A DNA stretch of 64,000 nucleotides from Adiantum capillus-veneris (GCA_014529385.2 CM043964.1:137930029-137994028); one strand, 5' to 3'. Positions 10,451 to 21,575 are shown, numbered from the stretch's first letter. Notes: generated by a model not told the origin, from the sequence alone. Translations and numbers: made by a program.

Positions 10451-10938
10451 ATGTTTTCGCTCCTCTTGATTTGCTTGTCATATGTACTTTTGGGGCTTTT
10501 GATGGTGTTGTTGTTGAAGCTTTTCCTTGTAGTTGAAAGAAGATGTTCCTCCAGCTTTTTGTTAGTATCAGACTCTCTCATATGTATTAGCAGTTTGGAT
10601 GCCTCTCAGCTAATATATGACTCAGCTCTTATAGCAGACAAGAAATTTTATATCTTACATATGTTGTCTTTTAATGATTGGGTCAAGGTTCGGGCTACCC
10701 TAGACAAAGACTCCAAGGAAGGGGTAAATTTAATTTCTCAGTACATAGCCCAACTTCCCATACTCTCTATACAATACCAACAGGAGCTTGCTCTATTTTC
10801 TTCTTCTGTGGTGGATCTTTCTAACTTTCTGAAAAAGTTATGTGGCCTCAATCCTTCTTTTAGCAGTGCCCCGGCCACCCCTGTTATCCCACAAACTGGT
10901 GGTATGTTTTGTAGGGATAGTTCAACGCTTGAAGCCGT
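10451..10938 (+). pseudogene. Penelope-like element ORF1, N-terminal part
   Basis: This is an open plus-strand frame from an ATG at 10451 to the insertion point of the gag-only element at 10939. The N-terminus has a leucine-rich hydrophobic run, then a soluble region (NDWVKVRATLDKDSKEGV, SIQYQQELALFSSSVVDLS) with helical character. The frame ends ...LEA plus two bases and resumes exactly at 17019 after one copy of the CCGT duplication, continuing KEFQSTLCSLNDSNLLEIV. It is therefore the first exon-like piece of a longer interrupted ORF. No known domain is recognised. The link to the RT at 19591-21515 rests on order, strand and lack of other candidates. Confidence 0.5.
10935..10938. repeat. 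Target-site duplication (CCGT), left copy
   Basis: CCGT here and at 17015-17018 flank the LTR element; the fifth base differs on either side. Removing the element plus one CCGT restores the surrounding reading frame. Confidence 0.85.
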
Positions 10939-12840
10939 TGGAGAGGGGGAATGGGGAACACACCCGACACACACGCAATGGCCCCTATATAGCTCAAGGT
11001 ATTCACAACACCCCTGTCCTCTCGAAAACACCTTCAAAAAAGACGATTCACACTAGCAAGGCCTCGTCTGCACTTCGCCCATCGCACACACACAACCTAC
11101 ACAATCCTCAGAGAGCGACCACACCGATATTGGCCTCTTCGAGCTCTTCCACAACTCAACGCCTCTCTCTCTTTCTCTCTCACACACATAGGGGGCCCGG
11201 GGGATGCACACGCTCACACACACCGGCACCACACACCCTGGAGACGAGCAAAGAAGAATGGGGAAAAGGGGGAAAGACGACGCAAAAAAACGACAATCAT
11301 AGCTTCTCCTTCAAAACAAAAACACCTGTACATTATCCATATGGTCTACTCATGGCCGCACTATAGCCATCACTGTTCCACACAGAGGGACACACACCTC
11401 CCTCCGAACTCACATCCGTCGGCACACCCTCGACCGGAGCATCCACTTATGGCTTCACTTCGACAACAACTTTTCGTCTTCATCGCCTTCACTCGCTACC
11501 TCTTGTGCAAGCCCTTCGCTCTTTCGAGCCGCTTTGAGGACCACGAGTGCCGGCCTCGACCCTTCTGCATATGAAATCCTCTTTTTTGGTAGCCTTCATT
11601 GGCCTTTTCCTTTGCACAGTGTTTGCTCTTCTGAGGCGCTTCCCAGTGATCCTTCTCCCTTGGGGGGTCTGCTTCGATCACACTGCACACGAAATCCTCC
11701 TTCTTCTCCCCAACTCCAAACCCTTTCTTTCCCCCAAGCCAAAGAAACCCCAGCCGAAAACTCGTCGAAAAGTCTCCTTTCCATCTTTTTTCCCTTTGTT
11801 TCTTTTCAAGGCAAAAAAAGAAAATTCTTTTTTTAGCAATGGCGCCACTGTGCCTTGGGCCCTCCCTCTACCCTTTTTTTTCCCTTTAGCCTTTGAGTTT
11901 CCAAACTCTAGCCTTAATGCCACCTTCCAGCCACCTCTTTATTTTTTGAAGCTTGCTCCACTAAAGGGTTAAGCTAACCTTTGCCTTTTGAATTCACACC
12001 CAAATAGTTTTTTTGCATTCGTTTCCCGCGTGGTCGGTGACTCCACTTATTCGGGTTTGCCAAACATTCAGTTCGTCAAATCACCTCGGAACCTCGTGCT
12101 ACTTGGTCCAAATCTTGAGAGCTTTATCGTGTTTCGACCATTTAATGCCCTTGAAAAATATATTCAAAAAACGAGAGAAGCCACCTGATGATCCCTTTCC
12201 ACCATTCTTGCATGTCCGCTCGAACTAGGTCCATCTTGATGCCCATGGCTCTGATCAACAAGTCACCAATTTTGGCTAACTCCCCCTATCGCATGCTATT
12301 TTTCAGAATCTTCGTGAGCTCTAAAAACATGCTTGTCAGCATGCCTACCACCACGGCCTGGTGAGCACGTACCCGACCCCCGACAAATATTCCACAGGCC
12401 ATAACTTGTCCGTTTGAGCTCCGAATGGCGAACCGAAAAGAGCAACATGCTCCACAGCTCGAGCTTTACATGCGTATCCACTGATTCTAGTTCTCGCCAC
12501 TTGTCTGTACCTACCCTGTTCGTCGGGGATCTGCAAAGCACTCTAACTTCAGACTGTCATATCTTTCACACCGGGACTCCTTTTGAGGAGCCGTCTGGAC
12601 CAACTTGCAAAGCATCTCGAAGACCATATTCTAGACCATCAAATCAACATCTCGAGCACCTTCACCTGCCTTTCCACACGGACCATTCTGGGACCTTTTC
12701 GGCCTTAAAAAACCACATTAAGCATACATTTCCGATGCCACTCTCCTGCTGAGGTCTCCTTAGCCCTCTACCATGCACCTATCAGCATACATAGCGCTGC
12801 ACTGCACACTTCTCAGCACGGACCAACTTTGGTTGCACCA
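10939..12840 (-). repeat. 3' LTR of the gag-only element
   Basis: The left copy runs from TGGAGAGGGG to GGTTGCACCA on the plus strand. On the element's own strand it begins TGGTGCAACC and ends CCCCTCTCCA. It aligns end to end with 15100-17014; differences include a missing short segment near 12750 ('cacactagct' in the other copy). Reading frames inside (for example 11496-11972, 12414-12752) recur in the other LTR because the DNA is duplicated, not because they are genes. Confidence 0.9.
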
Positions 12841-12862
12841 TCATTGCCCACCCCCTTGTTGA
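12841..12862 (-). promoter_or_regulatory. Polypurine tract of the gag-only element
   Basis: The minus strand reads AACAAGGGGGTGGGCAATGA immediately before the 3' LTR start TGGTGCAACC, a suitable plus-strand priming site. Position is the main support. Confidence 0.55.
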
Positions 12863-13372
12863 ACATTCATGTTCAACCACAAACAGGCTTATTGCACTAA
12901 AAAACTGCCACACGAAAACAAACTCTTTGTACATTACAAAACCACCTAACATATGTACAGAACCTGGCACCTGCTACTCGCTGCCTTTGTTCATGCGGGT
13001 TGCCCAACCCCCTATTTTACTTGCCATCATCCACCTGGGTCAAACACCTGGCTTTGATCACTTCCATCCACTTGCAACGGCCTCCCATAGTGCTGCATCC
13101 CAGCGCATAGCCAATCTTCCACATGATTTTCCCTCGGCATGCTTCCAATGCTCCCAGCATTCATAGGCATATTGTCCACTTCCAAAAAAAAAAACACCAA
13201 AAGCATCACCACTCTCCGAGTGCACATCATCATTCACATTGAACATACCATGCCCTCCCTCCCAACCATATAAAGCGAGATCCTCTTCGATCAAATCCTG
13301 CACCTGCTCGACAGCCCACTGCACAGCTGCATTTATCAGCATCCCCTTCAACCACCATACACAAACTTCCTT

Positions 13373-15054
13373 TCACAGCTCAAACAAGTCCACACCCTTG
13401 GATTTTTCTTCATGCTCAAAAGGACCACTCCGCTTAGCGGGAAAGTCTTTCAACATAGGCACCCCGGTCACCATCAGTTCCATACTCATCTCCATTCCCG
13501 CTGTCGGCACCACCATAGTAGCAGAGTTTTGCTCTCCCAAAGAAACAGACCCTCGTATTACCTGCATTCTAGTCAAATCTTTCCCAGCAAGCACCTGTGT
13601 CTCTTCATCCACTTCACCCATCGGGTCATTAAACCCCCAATCAACCTCATCATCCAAGCACACCTGCTCAAAAGAACCTACATCCAAGGCACTACCCATG
13701 AAATCCATAGGCGATTGCAGCTGCTCTTCCCTTCGACAAGTATCTGATGCCTCTCCCTTGCCATCTTCTTCAACCTGTTCTTCTTCCATAGCCATTGCAA
13801 CTTTCTTCTTCTTGGGAAACCCTTGTATTTGTTGTACAATCAAAGCACGTTCCACAGCTACCTTGATGAGCATCGTCATTAACATGGTTCCACACAACAC
13901 CCTCACTTGCATGTCGTCGCTCTCAAGCTCCGAAACTCTTCCTTGCTCTTCATTCATAGTGGCAACCACCACATCTTCATGCATATAATATGGTAACTTC
14001 ACCTTTACCAACATAGACCCTTTGGATTCTGTCTCCCAGCTCATATCTCTATCCTCCTCGCTCGTTTCCCAGAAACGCGAGCTTGTAGCCTCATCATCTT
14101 TAATATAGGCTGATTCGGTATCAGCATCATCATCCTCTAGCTTCTCCACAAAAGCTGGGCCATCGTCGTGCCCACTTTCGTCATCCAACCCCAAGCTCTC
14201 AGCACCTACCATTTGGCCACGACCTATTACCCTTTCATACAAGCACTCCACGAGAACATGCTCCACCTCTTCAAGTTGCATTGGACACTTGGCATCTGAT
14301 AACTCCTCCACACACATGCTCTCTTTAACAAAAGGCTCATCTTCACTGACAAGCTCCTCCACAATCGGCATAGACGCTTCACCAACAGGTAATTCCCAAG
14401 GAACGTAGTCAATCATAGGTCTTACCCTAGTAGGCTCCACACTTCGCATCACTGGCGCCATCCTCGACGGGCCCATAGAACAAACTGCTGCTTCAACATG
14501 CACACAATCTGCAGGCTTTAACAAGCCTAACTCCAGCTTTCTTTTCATTTTCTTGCTCTTCACCTTTGCAACTGTGACTGCCTCGGCATAAGTCTTTGGC
14601 TCTTCATCATCCACCTTATCTCGAACTCGAGGACACAGGCAAGCTAGGAATTTCTCCAACTTGAAACCATCGCATTGACCACTTGGGTGGCAGCAACCAG
14701 ATCACTCCAACAAGCTTCGAACTTATCAACAAAAGCATCAAAATTTCCACTTACTTCTTGTCGCAGCCCTTTAATCTTTGCATCCGCTTCAGCAGCCGAC
14801 ACCACTTTCCGAAACCTGTGTAAAAATTGCTCTCGAAAACCAGCCCAATCTTGCTTATCCGCAGCTTCCAGACCATCAAACCAGGCTTTTGCTTTACCTC
14901 GTAGCACCAACGGAACTGTCTCCAGCTTTTCTTCATCAATCCACATTTGTAATGAGAGCATAAATAACTCGAAATCTGCCAGCCACTCATCCACATCTTC
15001 TTCACCACTGAAAATTGGGCCAACACTCTGCCACATTTTGGCATATAAACACAT
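13373..15054 (-). pseudogene. Retrotransposon Gag (capsid) of the gag-only element, one frameshift
   Basis: The N-terminal frame, starting at the internal Met near 15054 (MCLYAKMWQ), contains GEEDVDEWLADFELFM, PLVLRGKAKAWFDGL and FREQFLHRFRKV, the hallmark spacing of the Retrotrans_gag capsid family. It stops at 14644. The next frame (14659-13373) continues with EKFLACLCPRVRDKV and EPKTYAEAVTVAK, the usual end of the capsid domain, so a single-base indel near 14650 separates them. The remaining ~350 residues are acidic (many E, D) with no CCHC zinc knuckle. An upstream Met at 15138 lies inside the LTR and is not favoured. The role would be particle formation and RNA packaging; polymerase must come in trans. 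Confidence 0.82.
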
Positions 15055-15075
15055 CACCAGGGAGCAATCAGTGTG

Positions 15076-15094
15076 TTCCTCAGTGGGGGCACCA
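15076..15094 (-). promoter_or_regulatory. Candidate primer-binding site of the gag-only element
   Basis: The minus strand reads TGGTGCCCCCACTGAGGAA, beginning TGG as expected for a tRNA 3' CCA complement. It starts 5 bases after the 5' LTR end at 15100. I cannot assign the tRNA by eye. Confidence 0.6.
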
Positions 15095-15099
15095 GAAGA

Positions 15100-17014
15100 T
15101 GGAGAGGGGAATAGGGAACACACCCGACACACACGCAATGGCCCCTATATAGCTCAAGGTATTCACAGCACCCCTGACCTCTCGAAAACACCTTCAAAAA
15201 AGACGATTCACACTAGCAGGGCCTCGCCTGCACTTCGCCCATCGCACACACACAACCTACACAATCCTCATAGAGCGACCACACCGATATTGGCCTGTTC
15301 GAGCTCTTCCATAACTCAACGCCTCTCTCTCTTTCTCTCTCACACACACAAAGGGCCCGGGGGGACGCACACGCTTACACACACCGGCACCACACACCCT
15401 GGAGACAAGCAAAGAAGAAAGGGGGGAAGGGGGAAAGACGATGCAAAAAAACGGCAATCATAGCTTCTCCTTCAAAACAAAAACACCTGTACAGGATCCA
15501 TATGGTCTACTCATAGCCGCATTATAGCCATCACTGTTCCACACAGAGGGACACACACCTCCCTCCGAACTCACATCCGTCGGCACACCCTCGACCGGAG
15601 CATCCACTTATGACTTCACTTCGACAACAACTTTTCGTGTTCATCGCCTTCACTCGCTACCTCTCGTGCAAGCCCTTCGCTCTTTCGAGCCGCTTTGCAG
15701 ACCACGCGTGCCGGCCTCAATCCTTCTGCACATGAAATCCTCTTTTTTGATAGCCTTTGTTGGCCTTTTCCTTTGCCCAGTGTTTGCCCTTCTGAGGCGC
15801 TTCCTAGTGATCCTTCTCCCTTGGGGAATCTGCTTCGATCACACTGCACACGAAATCCTCCTTCTTCCCCCCAACTCCAAACCCTTTCTTTCCCCCGAGC
15901 CAAAAAAACCCCAGCCGAAAACTCGTCGAAAAGACTCCTTTCCATCTTTTTTCCCTTTGTTTCTTTTCAAGGCAAAAAAGAAAAATCTTTTTTTAGCAAT
16001 GGCGCCCGGCGCCACTGTGCCTTGGGCCCTCCCTCTACCCTTTTTGCCCTTTAGCCTTTGAGTTTCCAAACTCCAGCTTTAATGCCACCTTCCGGCCACC
16101 TCTTTATTTTTTGAAGCTTGCTCCACTAAAGGGTTAAGCTAACATTGCCTTTTGAATTCACACCCAAATAGTTTTTTTGCATTCGTTTCCCGCGTGGTCG
16201 GTGACTCCACTTACTCGGGTTTGCCAAACATTCAGTTCGTCAAATCACCTCAAAACCTCGTGCTACTTGCTCCAAATCTTGAGAGCTTTGTCGTGTTTCG
16301 ACCATTTGATGCCCTTGAAAAATATATTCAAAAAACGGGAGAAGCCACCTGATGATCCCTTTCCACCATTCTTGCATGTCCGCTCGAACTAGGTCCATCT
16401 TGATGCCCATGGCTCTGATCAACAAGTCACCAATTTTGGCTAACTCCCCCTATCGCATGCTATTTTTCAGAATCTTCGTGAGCTCTAAAAACATGCTTGT
16501 CAGCATGCCTACCACCACAGCCTGGTGAGCACGTACCCGACCCCCGACAAATATTCCACAGGCCATAACTTGTCCGTTTGAGCTCCGAATGGCGAACCGA
16601 AAAGAGCAGCATGCTCCACAGCTCGAGCTTTACATGCGTATCCACTGATTCTAGTTCTCGCCACTTGTCTGTACCTACCCTGTTCGTCGGGGATCTGCAA
16701 AGCACTCTAACTTCGGACTGTCATATCTTTCACACCGGGACTCCTTTTGAGGAGCCGTCTGGACCAACTTGCAAAGCATCTCGAAGACCATATTCTAGAC
16801 CATCAAATCAGCATCTCGAGCACCTTCACCTGCCTTTCCACACGGACCATTCTGGGACCTTTTCGGCCTTAAAAAACCACATTAAGCATACATTTCCGAT
16901 GCCACTCTCCTGCTGAGGTCTCCCACACTAGCTTTAGCCCTCTACCATGCACCTATCAGCATACATAGCGCTGCACTGCACACTTCTCAGCACGGACCAA
17001 CTTTGGTTGCACCA
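15100..17014 (-). repeat. 5' LTR of the gag-only element
   Basis: The right copy of the 1.9-kb direct repeat, TGGAGAGGGG to GGTTGCACCA on the plus strand, followed directly by the CCGT duplication and then by the resumed ORF1 of the Penelope-like element. Confidence 0.9.
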
Positions 17015-17661
17015 CCGTGAAAGAATTTCAAAGTACTCTTTGTTCCCTTAACGACTCCAACCTTTTGGAAATTGTGCCAAAAATCTCTAAGGTTTTCCCT
17101 ATTTTACCAGTTAGGCAAATCAAAATTGAATCTTTCGGGGTGGATCATCAGCTTTGGGTCCTACCCAACAAAGCTTTCTTAGCACTTATTTTTTGTGAGA
17201 CTTGGGTGTACCTTGCCAACCTCCCAGCCTCCACTGTCAAGGACTGCAGACTCAAAATCTTAAAAGGTGGATAATTCCTTGACAAAGGAGAACTCATCAA
17301 AGCCCCCTTTAACCTCAATCTCATTGACCGTTCTAAATGCCCCTCCAATATGGCCTCTACATTTGTACAAAAGGGAACATGGAGTTTTCAAAAAGCAACC
17401 CTGACTTCTACACTGAATCCATTTGGAATGTTTTCAGACCTTATATTAAATGTGCCTCCAGATTTCTTGACCCCAAAGCTTCTTGTGAATCCAGCATCAT
17501 GTGGTTCGATCATTCCATTTGGTTTACTCTCAACCATCTTGACCTACTCTTCCCTGAAAAGCCCATGGATTCTCACCTCTCTCTTATTTGCTCTTGGTTA
17601 GGCGGGCAAGCTAAACAAACCTTTATTGCTCAGATTGCCTTTAACATCTTTTGTGGGTTGA
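17015..17661 (+). pseudogene. Penelope-like element ORF1, middle part
   Basis: After the CCGT copy the plus strand continues the frame left at 10938: KEFQSTLCSLNDSNLLEIV ... DHQLWVLPNKAFLALIF ... TVKDCRLKILKGG, then a stop at 17272. A frame change near 17330 leads to another coherent stretch (17337-17675) rich in W, F, Y and C: YTESIWNVFRPYIKCASRF, SSIMWFDHSIWFTLNHLDL and SLICSWLGGQAKQTFIAQ. The alternative frame (17350-17601) is less plausible in composition. No family is recognised. The reading is lost at about 17662, where an LTR-like block begins. Confidence 0.5.
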
Positions 17662-19276
17662 TGTTGGATATCTGAAAGGAACTGAAATCTGATGAACCTG
17701 GAATCTATCTAACTACTTATGCCAATTATGTCATAATAATCAATATCTAATTCTCCTAAATGATTTTCTCATATTAAACTGATCATTTAATGTGGGGAAG
17801 TGCCAAGGGAGAAAAAGCTAGAATATTGGTTAAGTTAGCAGACCGGCCACAGTAGGGATCCAAAGGAGGGAAAATAGGGATCCAAAGGGGGGACCATCTG
17901 CAAAAGAGCCATGTGAAACAATGGGCCAAAAAGACCCTAAGGTTCAGCCCATTAAGACTTCCAAAATGCTAAGGTTCCAAAATTCAAAGGTTGTGTCCAA
18001 AGGTCAACCCTAGGGAAAATTGGATGCTTAGTGTGTGCCCTAAAAGTCTTTCTACATCCCTACATGGGAGGGGGCGAGCCCCAAAGCTAGGGGATGAGAG
18101 AGAAAGCCACACACACACACACACACAGGCTCCCTTTACACAAAGGGAATGAGGGACACATGTCAGCTCCCTAGGCCAGATGCCCACAAGGTGTGCCCAA
18201 TTCCTATTGGAAGACCCTTGAAGTGGACCAATGAGAATTAAGCTAGAGTAAATCTAGTTTAATTAATTTAAAAACATTTAATAAAAGAAACCAATGAGAA
18301 TTAAGTCCCCTAGAAGACTATTGGGCAGTCTCCCAAGGGGTCCAATGAGCATTCACGAGCCCCATGGCTTGCCTGATTCCTATTGGCCAGGAGGCAAAGG
18401 GATCCAATGAGAGTTTAGTTTAATTATTTAATTACCTAAAGCTCTCACAAAAGGGGAAAGGGGGACACATGTCTAAAGGCTATCACTTATGCTGCTTAAT
18501 TCCTATTGGCTTGACCTGGGGAGGTCCAATGAGGCAAAGGCCAGACTTATTTAGCAGCTAGGGCTCGCCCAAGAGAGAGGGGGGGCTGATTTTTGCTTGG
18601 CATTGACACACACACTCTCACACTTGACCATGTGTGAAGGGAAAATACTCTATCTCCTCCCAAGCTTTAATGGAGAGCTCATCACCTACTCCAAGCTTGT
18701 GAGATAGAAGCCTACATCAACACTCTCTTGGCATGTGGATGCAAATCCAACCAAGAGCCAAGCTTCAATGCATGCTCATCTTCTCTACCAAGCTAATTAC
18801 TAAGCTAAGCTATGCTAATATGAGTGATTATGTGAGGAGATGTACTTCTTTCTCATAAGATACTTCTTTTTCCTCTCAATCTACTCTCATACCCTGCTAG
18901 CTCTCACCATCTTCGAAGGTGTGTGAGGTCTTGGGTCTGAGAACGGGGATAATTCAAGTTGTGTTTGATTAAGTGTTTTGCTTGGTGTATGAAGCTTCCA
19001 TCTTCATTGCACTAGCTAGTCTTGAAGGAACACAAAGAATTGTATTGTACAATGTCTCTCTTGATGGGAGAAACCATAATACAAAGCCTTTTGGAGGGGG
19101 GACCGGCTCCATGCAAATCCGGTCCTCAACTGTTGTCAATAGCTTAATTTCTCTCTCTTTTGAAAGTATTGTCGATGCTATCTAACTAGGTGTTATGCTT
19201 TTTGTTGCTCTCTCCACCCAAGCACTCTTGTAATTCTCATTAGGAATCAACTCTAATGAAATGCCCACTATGTTCA
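17662..19276 (+). mobile_element. LTR-like insertion, possible solo LTR
   Basis: The block separates two parts of ORF1. It starts TGTTGGATATC and contains sequences related in inverted orientation to the Copia-A LTR (6763-7717). It carries a CCAAT/ATTGG promoter-like region at 18206-18530. It ends with text typical of an LTR 3' end ('cttgtaattctcattagg ... aaatgcccactatgttca'). I could not find a matching target duplication, so both boundaries are approximate. A short frame at 18973-19185 has no recognisable product. Confidence 0.5.
18206..18530. promoter_or_regulatory. Four ATTGG-N16/17-CCAAT inverted modules
   Basis: ATTGG and CCAAT occur in facing pairs at 18206/18228, 18320/18342, 18382/18404 and 18505/18526. 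The spacer is 17, 17, 17 and 16 bases. The wider consensus is attcctATTGG ... gaggcaaaggggtCCAATGAG. An extra CCAAT is at 18291. Such modules could bind NF-Y-like factors or fold back; function is inferred. Confidence 0.8.
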
Positions 19277-19529
19277 TGCTAAATTCCGCTACACATAAGA
19301 TTTTAGGCCATTAAATGTTACAAATTACAAAGGTGTAAAGATCATCACTAGATTACCCAAGCCTTGTATTGATGAAGATCATTCCCCTATTCTTAAGAGA
19401 CCCAATTCTACTCCTAACTCTTTCACTTCCTCCTTAACTCCTAAGTCTTCCTCTAACCGGGGTAAATCTCGTAGCTACACTAGGGGTAGAGGCAGAAACT
19501 CTCCCATCAAGAACTTTCTTGAAATGTAA
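19277..19529 (+). pseudogene. Penelope-like element ORF1, C-terminal basic tail
   Basis: An open frame resumes here: TNYKGVKIITRLPKPCIDED, then serine/proline-rich text, then a basic RG-rich tail (SSNRGKSRSYTRGRGRNSP) and a stop about 60 bases before the RT frame. RG-rich basic tails commonly bind RNA, so a nucleoprotein role is plausible. Attribution to the same ORF1 as the pieces at 10451 and 17015 is inferred from position and strand. Confidence 0.45.
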
Positions 19530-19590
19530 TCCTTGCTTCAATTTGTAGGTTGCTACAAGCCCTTGCGGGCGAAGGGTCCTCCACAAAGTA

Positions 19591-21515
19591 GCTCCAAACA
19601 AAGGTTTTATCTACGAACACTATCTTTTCCACAATGAACTTTGCGATTGGATACAACCTAAAGTTCTTTTTTGTGAGTGCTTTGACCTACTTTTTGGCAA
19701 TCACAAGTTTCTTGATAATGTACTCATTGGTTGGATATACCAACTACCCATAAAAAACCTAGTCTATAAAAATGATTTTCTTCAACAAGAGTCAGTTCCC
19801 GAATGTACATGTAGGCAATTTTCTACATTTTGCAAAAACTTTGATACATATGGTACGCATGTTTGTACAAGTGATCTTAGAATCATTAGTAATGGTACAG
19901 TACGAAGAATATTGGCCAAAGGACTCAATCACATACCTAACTTTTCCAAAAACCCTTATCTTGCTCTATCAGCTTTACTTAGCTATTTATTTGACCTTGT
20001 CAGTTCTCTCCAACTGGAGAAGACAGTCCTACCGGACTTAACAAAATGTGTGAAGAAATGTTTTTTTCAAAAAATCCTACAAATTCCTAAAAATTGGTTA
20101 TCCTCTGATAACTCCTGGTCAACACCACCACTTGCTCTTGGATTTCATGAAATAACTAATAATTGGTTCATCGTTGGGTTGGATAAAAGGTCTAATTGTC
20201 CCACTGTTATATGCAAAAACTTAGCTTGGAGGGCAGCTCAACTTCGAGTTTTTGGTAGGAATTCATATGAATCAACACCTCCATACAAACAGTCACCAAT
20301 AATATCTCAAGACATTTAGATAATTTAGGCTATACCCTTCAAAACACCAAACTTCCGGTACTATTTCCCATCTACAAAATACATAAACACAAATTCAGAT
20401 GGATATCAGACGCTTCAAATGGCATCTTTACTAAAATCACCAAAGACATCACTCTATGCCTTGAACTAATATTAGCTGAGGTTGAGCTAATTTGTGCCTC
20501 TAAGCAAAAAATCTGCCACAACTTTTTACAAATACAATACAACCCTTTTTGGATAGCAAAAACCTCTACGAAGGTCTCTCTTAACCTCCCTAAACTAACC
20601 TTCCATACGTCCTCAGTAGATATCACTCAGTGCTATGAAAATATTCCTCTTGAAGGTGATATAGGCCTTAGGAATTCTCTAACAAGGGTTATTAAAATGG
20701 CATTTTCTAATGCAAGAAATAAGAGTCTTTTTTTCATAGCACTTTCCAACAAACCTAGATGGATTAGAAAAACCCGCTGCTCCGAACATCCCTTACACTT
20801 CAACGAAGAGAAGCTTGTCCTCTACATTTCTTGGATACTTGATAACTGCACTGTTCTCTCTAGAGGACATTGTTTTAAACAATGCCTTGGCATCCCTATG
20901 GGCTTCTCCTGCTCTCCACTAATGTGTAATATTTACTTAGCCTTCTTCGAATACAAATGGTTTCTCAATTCCATGGAAGATGGGGGTATAAATATTTCAC
21001 TATTTGAACACACGTACAGATATATGGATGATGTGCTAAGCATCAATAATAGGGTATTTCAAGAGGAAATCCACCACATATATCTTGATTGCCTGAAAAT
21101 TGAACCTACTTCTCTACACAAACTCCCAACACCATATGGGGCTTTCTGTACTGCTGTACAATTCCTTAACTTTTCTATCTCCCTTCACAATCCCTGTGTA
21201 GGAGGCTATGACCAAAAGTTTGTCTGGGAAAGAGAACTTTTGAAACTACCACCCTTGGAGTTCGACATTAAGAGGAATAGCAATAGGCCTCACAAAGCTT
21301 CTCTAAACACCTGCATCAGCCTATTTTATTTAATCATCTACTCATCCTCTAGCAGCTTCCTTTCCTGGGAGGAGATAAACATCTCCATTAAAAAGTACAC
21401 TCTTAATGGTTTTAGTCAAAAAGAAATTGTCCATCAAATTCTACATTCCCTTACCCAACACAATTGGCATGGGTTACACTTTGACCATAAAAAACTCATC
21501 TCTCTTATAAGGTAG
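19591..21515 (+). pseudogene. Penelope-like reverse transcriptase, one frameshift
   Basis: Frame 1 (19591-20319) has a cysteine motif ECTCRQFSTFC followed by THVCTSDLRIISN and LAKGLNHIP, a block seen upstream of the RT fingers in Penelope-like enzymes. Frame 2 (from about 20284 to 21515) carries LPVLFPIYKIHKHKFRW (fingers), SVDITQCYENIP (motif A), GIPMGFSCSPLMCNIYLAF (motif B), YRYMDDVLSINN (motif C, catalytic DD intact), VQFLNFSISL (motif D) and a thumb region. The frames overlap near 20290, so one indel separates them. No RNase H, integrase or GIY-YIG endonuclease is visible. No in-frame ATG was found at the 5' end; a TAG precedes 19591. Confidence 0.78.
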
Positions 21516-21575
21516 TTAGCCCATTCATAATGGGCCTACTATCGACCCATTGTGTTTGGTGCCTGGGACAGGGCG

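Larger units (their letters stand above)
10939..17014 (-). mobile_element. Complete gag-only LTR retrotransposon (TR-GAG-like)
   Basis: Two long direct repeats (10939-12840 and 15100-17014, about 1.9 kb) enclose a 2.26-kb interior with a minus-strand Gag and nothing resembling protease, RT, RNase H or integrase. A primer-binding-site candidate lies next to the right LTR (15076-15094) and a purine-rich tract next to the left one (12841-12862), so the element runs right to left. CCGT flanks both ends. Terminal-repeat elements carrying only gag (TR-GAGs) are known non-autonomous plant LTR elements. The LTRs look nearly identical by eye apart from scattered substitutions and short indels, suggesting a fairly recent insertion. 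Confidence 0.88.

Noticed and set aside
11496-12752. Several frames that recur at 15616-16916 and look like a duplicated gene family
   Set aside because: The duplication is the LTR pair itself; the frames have no domain and are not conserved in the diverged solo LTR.
13239-13988. A 249-residue plus-strand open frame
   Set aside because: It is antisense to the Gag of the gag-only element and is serine/threonine/cysteine-rich in the way expected of an acidic frame's complement; no domain.
17350-17601. Alternative ORF1 frame (83 residues)
   Set aside because: The overlapping frame 17337-17675 is longer and has more natural W/F/Y/C/G composition and a more coherent sequence.
18973-19185. 70-residue plus-strand frame
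   Set aside because: It lies within the LTR-like block, has no domain, and the surrounding sequence looks like an LTR transcript region.
17662-19276. Exact TG...CA boundaries and target duplication for the LTR-like block
   Set aside because: I compared short words on both sides and found no convincing duplication; the coordinates are therefore given as approximate.
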